From positions 1-11,496 of the forward strand of contig CALABS010000039.1 in the NCBI GenBank assembly GCA_937887565.1: 11,496 bases of DNA. The letters are read 5' to 3'. The notes under the pieces are model-generated. The model saw only the letters and a program-made list of their open reading frames with translations. It searched no databases and was not told the origin of the DNA. Positions 8,179 through 11,496 of this stretch are shown piece by piece; position 1 is the first letter of the stretch; each line of letters begins with the position of its first letter. Both the position numbers and the translations under genes were made by a program. This DNA is from an uncultured Rhodospirillaceae bacterium. GTDB taxonomy: Bacteria > Pseudomonadota > Alphaproteobacteria > Rhodospirillales > Magnetospirillaceae.

Positions 8179-8534
8179 CGTCCGCTCCGCCCCAGCAGGC
8201 CGCTGCGCCGGACGTCGGTGCGCGTGGCCCAGCGGCCGGCGCCGAACCCATGGACCCGGTTTCCCCGAAGGTCGAGGGCGGCGCGCACCGCCAGGGCCAG
8301 CGCGCAGGCGCCGGACGCCAGCGTGGCGCCATCGACGATCCAGCGGTGGCCGGGGGCCAGCAGCCCACGCCAGCCGAGGAACTGGCCGGGTCCGTACAGC
8401 GCGACGGAACCGACGCGCAGCCCGCCGAAGGCGGCGGGCCAGGAGAACAGCCAGCCGGTCAACTCGGTGATGGCGAAGACGGCGGCGAGCCAGACCAGCA
8501 GCAGGGTTCCGAAGCGGACGATGGGAGCGGTCAC
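8175..8534 (-). CDS. Membrane-anchor half of a split TraG/VirD4 coupling protein
   Basis: 119-residue protein with two hydrophobic helices (about 8-30 and 67-88), then GRWATRTDVRRSGLL (100-114). That last motif corresponds to the ARWATxxDxRxAGLL segment found in ordinary TraG proteins between the membrane domain and the P-loop. The next gene begins with exactly what should follow (SIILGAYGREPLRE then the P-loop). So the two genes together rebuild a normal TraG, cut a few residues after this motif. The start is GTG at 8534 in a GTGA overlap with the relaxase stop; the stop overlaps the ATPase gene by ATGA. Function inferred: inner-membrane anchor and oligomerisation domain contacting the channel. 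A recent frameshift or a sequencing error is the alternative, but the good ribosome site before the second gene argues for a true split. Confidence 0.8.
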   Translation of the reverse strand: MTAPIVRFGTLLLVWLAAVFAITELTGWLFSWPAAFGGLRVGSVALYGPGQFLGWRGLLAPGHRWIVDGATLASGACALALAVRAALDLRGNRVHGFGAGRWATRTDVRRSGLLGRSGR

Positions 8535-9274
8535 AGCTCGCGCCCTCCCAGGTCCTGGAGATCGTCGCGCCCGGCCTCACGGCCGCGCTGCTGCTCGCGC
8601 AGCCGCTGCATCTCGACGAGCTGGCGGTCGAAATCCTGGCGCTCGCGCTCGGTCATGTAGCCGAGGCGATCGGTGGTGACCTCGATGGCGTCGTGACGCA
8701 GCCAGCGCGAGACGACGTCCGGGTCGAGGTAGAGGTCGCGGTCGTGCTGGACGCCGCGCAGCATGATGTGCAGGTGCTGGTTGCCTTGCCTGTGGGCCAT
8801 GTCGGGCTTGCGCTCGACCGAGGCCACCCACTCCAGCGGGCCGACCCGGCGCTCCCAGGCGGCGACGACGTCGCGGCCGTAGGACACCATGTCGTCGATG
8901 CGGTGTCCGTCGTTGGGGCTGACGATGACGTGGAACACCCGGCGGTCGGCCGACCACGCGTCCACGATCTCGGCCGTGTCGATGCCGAGACGGTCGCGGT
9001 CGAACAGCGGCCCCTCCTTGGCCAGGTAGTTGGCCAGGACCGCGACGGTGTTGGGGTAAGCGCCGCGGGCGCGGTCGTGGTAGAGCACCTTGACGGTGAC
9101 CGGGCGGGCGTAGGCGCCGGTCGCGGGCGGCGCGCCCTTGACGCGGACCTTCTGCATCGGCCGGCGGGTGTAGGCGCGGGCGAGGCGGCGGCCGCGGTCG
9201 GCCAGCGCCTTCATGCGGGCCTTGAAGCCGTCGTCGTCGAGGATGCCGCCGAAGAGGCCGAAACGCTGCCCCAT
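8531..9274 (-). CDS. Short VirD2/RlxS-like (DUF3363-type) relaxase
   Basis: Probable DNA relaxase that nicks oriT and stays bound to the transferred strand. Numbering from an upstream ATG at 9289: VLANYLAKEG (84-93) sits where DUF3363-type relaxases have HLRYIQRDG, with Tyr88 as candidate nucleophile. RVFHVIVSPNDG (117-128) matches FRFIVSPEDG. NQHLHIMLRG (170-179) carries the metal-binding HxH. Up to about residue 215 the family pattern continues (LGYMTERER). The protein then ends after about 250 residues, whereas family members I know are commonly about 600 or more, so the C-terminal domain is missing. I prefer the ATG at 9274 because GGAGG lies 7 nt upstream; the ATG at 9289 has no good site. 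It is the first gene of the transfer operon, and its TGA overlaps the next GTG. Confidence 0.82.
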   Translation of the reverse strand: MGQRFGLFGGILDDDGFKARMKALADRGRRLARAYTRRPMQKVRVKGAPPATGAYARPVTVKVLYHDRARGAYPNTVAVLANYLAKEGPLFDRDRLGIDTAEIVDAWSADRRVFHVIVSPNDGHRIDDMVSYGRDVVAAWERRVGPLEWVASVERKPDMAHRQGNQHLHIMLRGVQHDRDLYLDPDVVSRWLRHDAIEVTTDRLGYMTERERQDFDRQLVEMQRLREQQRGREAGRDDLQDLGGREL

Positions 9275-9291
9275 GCCCTGCCCTCCCATGC

Positions 9292-9309
9292 CGCCGTCAC
9301 GTCACGGCG
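9292..9309. repeat. 18-bp near-perfect palindrome before the relaxase start
   Basis: CGCCGT and ACGGCG arms around CACGTC, itself palindromic apart from one pair, so 16 of 18 positions are symmetric. It lies 18-35 nt upstream of the preferred relaxase ATG, just ahead of the ribosome site. It could be an operator for a dimeric regulator such as an RHH protein, or an mRNA hairpin that limits translation. Confidence 0.5.
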
Positions 9310-9378
9310 TGGCAAGAACTATCGCCACCGGCAAGAAATCATCAATCATTCTGAGGGGTTATCGGGATATCGGAGCCT

Positions 9379-9394
9379 GTATGCACCGGCATAC
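9379..9394. repeat. Inverted repeat GTATGC-ACCG-GCATAC
   Basis: Perfect 6-bp arms with a 4-nt loop, next to a CCATGG palindrome (9394-9399). It would fall at about the start of a transcript from the promoter proposed at 9407-9434, so it may be an operator or part of oriT. Confidence 0.45.
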
Positions 9395-9405
9395 CATGGG
9401 CACCC

Positions 9406-9415
9406 CTGTATACAG
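9406..9415. repeat. Perfect 10-bp palindrome CTGTATACAG
   Basis: Perfect palindrome that overlaps the proposed -10 box of the transfer-operon promoter. The related half CCTGTAT also occurs at 9376-9382. A dimeric repressor bound here would block the promoter; which protein, if any, binds it is unknown. Confidence 0.45.
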
Positions 9416-9434
9416 CCAACTCATTGAAAAGCAA
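9407..9434 (-). promoter_or_regulatory. Possible sigma-70-type promoter of the transfer operon
   Basis: On the minus strand TTGCTT (9429-9434) and TATACA (9407-9412) are spaced 16 nt. The match is moderate: 3 of 6 at -35 and 4 of 6 at -10. It points at the relaxase and would give a leader of about 125 nt. It lies in the only AT-richer gap ahead of the operon and its -10 lies inside a palindrome. Support is context plus a weak match. Confidence 0.3.
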
Positions 9435-9582
9435 CGACGGACGATCCCGCTGCATACGCTCTTTTATCTTGCTGACCGTTGATTTCTCTTCTTCCACACG
9501 CCACCACGAAAGCCCGCAGAAGCTTGGACACCTTGTCCGATTTCCTGTCTTTGCGCGCCATAGTGCGATCGGCTTCGCTCCA

Positions 9583-9608
9583 GGGCAAAGCAGGCTGCCG
9601 CCTTGCCC
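9583..9608. repeat. Inverted repeat just after the second parA
   Basis: GGGCAA and TTGCCC arms separated by 14 nt, starting 3 nt past the stop of the degenerate parA. In the transcript it could form a weak hairpin, but no U-run follows, so it is not a classical intrinsic terminator. Confidence 0.3.
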
Positions 9609-9610
9609 GA

Positions 9611-10264
9611 TCAGCCCGCCACCGGGGCCGACCCCAGGCCGAAGACCTCGGAAACGAGGCAACGGACATCGGCCTCGGCCCGCCCGGCCATCTCCAGCTC
9701 CGGCACCAGCAGCCCGGTGCTCCGGCTCGTCGCGAAGGCCAGCCGCCGACGCACCACCGCCGCCGACACCGGCAGCCGCAGCCCCAGCACCCCCGCCTCG
9801 GTGCCCGGCTCCACCAGCATCCCTTCCGGCGCCCGGGTCAGCACCAGCACCGCCGCCAGTATCGGCTCGGCCGCCAGCGCCTCGACGACCAGCTGCATGG
9901 TGGCGGCACAGCGCCCCACCGCCTCCCGGTCCGGCAGGGTCGGCACCAGCACGGTCTCCGCCGCCAGCAGGGCCGCCCGCACCGCTGCCGGCGAACGGGC
10001 CGGGGTGTCGATGACCACGTGATCGAAGCTGGTGCCCAGCCCCCACAACCCGCAGCGCAGCTGGGCGCTGGTGATCGTGACGGTGTCGAACAGGGCCGGC
10101 AGGTCGTTGCGCCGCCGCATCCCCGCCCACTCCCGCACTCCGGAGACGCCATCGACGTCGAGCAGCGCCACCCGCTTGCCTTGCAGGGCCAGCTCGCCGG
10201 CCAGGTTGACCGCCAGCGTGGTGCGGCCCACCCCCGGCGTCAGGTTGACCAGGGCGGCGATCAT
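9611..10264 (-). CDS. ParA-like protein with degenerate Walker A motif
   Basis: 217-residue ParA/MinD-family protein, collinear with the first ParA for the first 90 residues without a gap. Shared blocks include TTLA..LAGEL and HVVID at 82-86. The nucleotide site is altered: residues 9-16 read TPGVGRTT where the intact paralogue has KGGVGKTT. Signature Lys9 is Thr, Gly10 is Pro and P-loop Lys14 is Arg. The second motif reads LLDVDGV (34-40) instead of LIDADPQ; Asp36, Asp38 and Asp86 remain. Such a protein probably cannot hydrolyse ATP normally. It could bind the RHH protein or the true ParA as a regulator. The ATG at 10264 overlaps the RHH stop (ATGA) with GGAGGAGG upstream. The frame extends upstream without a credible start. 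The open frame and GC-rich codon use suggest a maintained gene, not decay. Confidence 0.85.
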   Translation of the reverse strand: MIAALVNLTPGVGRTTLAVNLAGELALQGKRVALLDVDGVSGVREWAGMRRRNDLPALFDTVTITSAQLRCGLWGLGTSFDHVVIDTPARSPAAVRAALLAAETVLVPTLPDREAVGRCAATMQLVVEALAAEPILAAVLVLTRAPEGMLVEPGTEAGVLGLRLPVSAAVVRRRLAFATSRSTGLLVPELEMAGRAEADVRCLVSEVFGLGSAPVAG

Positions 10265-10494
10265 GGCGCCTCCTCCCCGGCGAAGCGGGCTTCCAGCACC
10301 TCGCGCAGCAGCGCCGCCATGGTGACGCCGCGGCGGAAGGCGGCGATCCTGATCCGCCCGCGCAGCTCCGGCGTGATGTCCACCGTCAGCCGCGCGGTGT
10401 AGACCTCCGCCTTGGCCGGCCCGCCCTCGCCCCGGCGCACCCAGGCGTCGGGCGCACCGGGACGGGCGCCGAAGCCGATCCGCTCCCCGTTCAT
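10261..10494 (-). CDS. Small ribbon-helix-helix protein, candidate centromere-binding partition factor
   Basis: 77-residue protein. The N-terminal 30 residues are Gly/Arg-rich and probably flexible. Residues 33-71 fit an RHH fold: strand TARLTVDI, helix PELRGRIRIAAFRRG, turn, helix MAALLREVLEARF. Small RHH proteins encoded directly after parA (the ParG/Omega type) bind a centromere site and stimulate ParA through a flexible basic N-terminus; this protein has that shape. It is locked between two parA genes by ATGA overlaps at both ends, so all three are probably made together. Its DNA site would be expected near the operon. Partition role is inferred from fold and neighbours. Confidence 0.75.
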   Translation of the reverse strand: MNGERIGFGARPGAPDAWVRRGEGGPAKAEVYTARLTVDITPELRGRIRIAAFRRGVTMAALLREVLEARFAGEEAP

Positions 10495-11129
10495 GGCTTG
10501 GTCCCCAGCAGTTCGGCGGCCAGCGCCGCGATCTCCTGCGCCGCCGTGGAGGCCGGCTCGCTCTCGAAGGCCAGCCGGCCGGAGCGCACGCAACGGGCGA
10601 AGACGACGCGCTGGCCCACCGACGCCGCCATCGCCGGCGGCACCACCCCGGCCAGCTCGCGCCGCGCATCGGCCAGCAGCCGGGTGCGGGCGATGCAGCG
10701 GTTGAGCAGGAAGCGGGCGGACAGGCCGGGCCGCCAGCCGCGCGCCTCGTCGAGCAGGCGCAGCAGCTCGGCCGAGGCCCAGGCGTCGAACGGGCTGGGC
10801 TGCACCGGGATCAGCACCCGCTCGGCGGTCAGGATCGCCGAGCGCGCCAGCGCCGTCACCCGCGGCGGCCCGTCGATCACCACGTGCTCGACCCCGGAGG
10901 CCAGGTCGGGCACCTCGCGGTGCAGCGTCTCGCGGGCCAGCCCGACCATGGCGAACAGCCGGGGCAGCCCCTCGCGGTTGCGCTGTTCCGCCCAGTCGAG
11001 CGCCGAGCCCTGGGGATCAGCGTCGATCAGCAGCACGCGATGGCCACGCCGGGTCAGCTCGCCGGCGAGGTGGAGGGCAAGCGTCGTCTTGCCGACACCC
11101 CCCTTCTGGTTGAGGAAGGCCACGATCAT
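10491..11129 (-). CDS. parA: ParA partition ATPase
   Basis: 212-residue ParA/MinD-family ATPase for plasmid partition. The deviant Walker A is KGGVGKTT at 9-16 with signature Lys9 and Lys14. Walker A' is LIDADPQGS (34-42), and Walker B is HVVIDGPP (82-89). It lacks the N-terminal helix-turn-helix of long type Ia ParA proteins, so it is the short type Ib form, which usually pairs with a small RHH partner; such a gene follows directly. The ATG at 11129 has GGGAGGG 7 nt upstream and overlaps a TGA that ends the frame entering from repA. The operon continues through the RHH gene and a second, degenerate ParA. Confident. Confidence 0.95.
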   Translation of the reverse strand: MIVAFLNQKGGVGKTTLALHLAGELTRRGHRVLLIDADPQGSALDWAEQRNREGLPRLFAMVGLARETLHREVPDLASGVEHVVIDGPPRVTALARSAILTAERVLIPVQPSPFDAWASAELLRLLDEARGWRPGLSARFLLNRCIARTRLLADARRELAGVVPPAMAASVGQRVVFARCVRSGRLAFESEPASTAAQEIAALAAELLGTKP

Positions 11130-11496
11130 CGCGGCGCCCTCCCCGCCCCGGACGACTTATCCACAGGCGGAGGAGTCGAGGAGTCAGCCGCCAAGAGTCT
11201 GTTATTAGTAACGTTATAAAAGTTATAGGGGCGAATCGGTGAGGCGGGACAAGGGTTTGACTCCGAGTCGGGGTGGCGTTCCCCCGCGAGCCGGCATGGT
11301 AATCTCCCGTTTTCCGATAGATACGATGTCCCGTCATCATTCACAGGTTGTCCACAAGGGGCTGTGGACAGGTTCGCGGCGGTTCGCGCTCGGGAGAACA
11401 GCAGCCGCTCCTCGCCGCCGCCTCGCTCGACGGACAGCCGGTAGCCCGGCAGGCCGATGGACGCGATCCGCCGGATGTGGCGGGCGAACTCGGCCG
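11126..11496 (-). CDS. C-terminal part of a RepA-like replication initiator, 5' part beyond window
   Basis: The frame enters at the right edge with AEFARHIRRIASIGLPGYRL, then SVERGGGEERLLFSR. This resembles the end of plasmid RepA initiators of the RPA type, where a basic helix precedes an LP.YRL strand. Such repA genes commonly sit just ahead of parA on alphaproteobacterial plasmids. After FSR (about 11393) the frame stays open for some 265 bp through repeat-rich, AT-richer DNA and stops in an ATGA overlap with parA at 11126. Codons in this tail end in A or T far more often than in the other genes, so the last 85 or so residues may be read-through of control DNA. The true RepA end, or a frameshift, cannot be settled here. 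Family assignment rests on few residues and on context. Confidence 0.55.
   Translation of the reverse strand, partial: AEFARHIRRIASIGLPGYRLSVERGGGEERLLFSRARTAANLSTAPCGQPVNDDGTSYLSENGRLPCRLAGERHPDSESNPCPASPIRPYNFYNVTNNRLLAADSSTPPPVDKSSGAGRAPR
11157..11165 (+). promoter_or_regulatory. DnaA box TTATCCACA
   Basis: A perfect 9-of-9 match to the strong E. coli-type DnaA box. It lies 28 nt from the parA start, next to an AT tract and a GANTC cluster. This supports a replication origin between repA and parA, though a single box could also regulate parA. Confidence 0.6.
11170..11185. repeat. Tandem repeat of GAGGAGTC, two copies
   Basis: Two identical 8-bp units in tandem, each containing a GAGTC (GANTC) site, placed 4 nt past the DnaA box. 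They might be short iteron-like or partition-protein sites. Only two copies are present, so this is a weak iteron case. Confidence 0.5.
11173..11269. promoter_or_regulatory. Candidate origin/control region with six GANTC sites
   Basis: GANTC at 11173, 11181, 11195, 11233, 11259 and 11265, six in 97 bp; at the base composition here about one per 350 bp would be expected. GANTC is the CcrM methylation target in alphaproteobacteria. The same stretch holds an AT tract (11201-11227) with three GTTAT repeats (11201, 11213, 11222), the palindrome TAACGTTA (11209-11216) and GACTC-C-GAGTC (11259-11269). Together with the DnaA box this looks like a replication origin or a methylation-sensitive promoter region for parA. 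Inference only. Confidence 0.55.
11349..11370. repeat. Inverted repeat TGTCCACA-AGGGGC-TGTGGACA
   Basis: Perfect 8-bp arms with a 6-nt spacer. Each arm resembles a DnaA box (TTGTCCACA and CTGTCCACA, one mismatch each from TTATCCACA). ACAGGTT flanks it twice in direct orientation (11343-11349, 11368-11374). It lies within the open repA frame. It could be paired DnaA sites, a RepA operator, or a hairpin after the conserved part of RepA. Confidence 0.5.
11371..11390. repeat. Tandem 10-bp repeat GGTTCGCGGC / GGTTCGCGCT
   Basis: Two adjacent copies, identical for 8 of 10 bases at the 5' side, immediately next to the inverted repeat. It lies inside the repA frame, where it encodes Arg/Ala-rich residues. 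Part of the same repeat-rich origin candidate, or simple coding coincidence. Confidence 0.35.

Larger units (their letters stand above)
9275..9610. other. Intergenic control region, candidate oriT
   Basis: About 336 bp between the second parA and the relaxase start, clearly AT-richer than the genes around it and with no frame that looks coding. It contains several short inverted repeats (annotated separately), a GGACA-CCT-TGTCC hairpin at 9526-9538, a possible promoter, and the sequence TATCTTGC at 9465-9472. Position directly upstream of a relaxase gene is where oriT usually lies in such elements. That oriT is here is an inference. No nick site can be proved by eye. Confidence 0.5.

Noticed and set aside
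8179..8580. Upstream extension of the traG ATPase frame
   Set aside because: The extension is Arg/Pro-rich and lacks membrane helices, while the other frame encodes a convincing TraG membrane domain that ends in an ATGA overlap.
6781..8679. A plus-strand open frame of about 630 codons opposite traG
   Set aside because: Same reason: it is the antisense shadow of the coupling-protein genes, with low-complexity composition.
9421..9561. A 46-codon minus-strand frame (MARKDRKSDKV...) in the spacer
   Set aside because: It has no ribosome site at a usual distance, its codon use is unlike that of neighbours, and no family is recognisable. The spacer is better explained as control/oriT DNA, though a tiny gene cannot be fully excluded.
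9583..9608. Intrinsic terminator after the second parA
   Set aside because: The stem is only 6 bp with a 14-nt loop and there is no following T-run on the minus strand.
11199..11250. A sigma-70 promoter for parA (TTGTCC ... TATAAC)
   Set aside because: The spacing is 19 nt and the -35 match is poor. The AT tract may still contain a promoter, but I cannot place it.
1..11496. CRISPR array, tRNA or rRNA genes, insertion sequences
   Set aside because: I saw no regularly spaced repeats, no tRNA-like cloverleaf segment and no transposase motifs; the window is filled with rep/par and transfer genes.

Overview
This is a very GC-rich window in which every supported gene lies on the minus strand, so transcription runs right to left. 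Gene content and codon use suggest a plasmid, or a plasmid-like conjugative element, of an alphaproteobacterium. An Azospirillum-like member of the Rhodospirillales is my best guess. The basis is a RepA-ParA replication/partition pair, a cluster of GANTC sites (the CcrM methylation target of alphaproteobacteria) and a Tn4371/Ti-type trb gene order. The species cannot be settled from the sequence alone.

Right-hand part (9611-11496), replication and partition. The C-terminal part of a RepA-like initiator enters at the right edge. Its frame stays open across an AT-richer stretch (about 11130-11400) that looks like an origin or control region: one perfect DnaA box, a short AT tract, six GANTC sites in 97 bp, and repeats. 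Then follow parA, a small ribbon-helix-helix (RHH) protein and a second ParA, joined by 4-nt ATGA overlaps. The first ParA has an intact deviant Walker A motif. In the second, both lysines of that motif are replaced, which makes it a candidate pseudo-ATPase.

Spacer (9275-9610). This holds no convincing gene. It is AT-richer than its surroundings, carries several short palindromes and a possible promoter, and is the most likely place for oriT.

Left-hand part (1-9274), a conjugation operon. The order is relaxase, membrane-anchor half of the coupling protein, ATPase half of the coupling protein (TraG/VirD4), an RHH-like protein, trbB, trbC, trbD, trbE, trbJ, a trbK-position small membrane protein, and trbL (cut by the left edge). 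Genes overlap by 4 nt (17 nt for trbB/trbC) or are 3-5 nt apart, so this is one translationally coupled operon. trbF, trbG and trbI would be expected just beyond the left edge.

How it works together: the relaxase would nick and carry the DNA strand, and the two-part coupling protein would hand it to the TrbB/TrbE-powered type IV secretion channel (TrbC pilin, TrbD, TrbJ, TrbL). RepA, ParA and the RHH protein would keep the element replicated and partitioned. The most unusual points are the split coupling protein, the ParA/RHH/degenerate-ParA trio, the GANTC-dense origin candidate and the very short relaxase.
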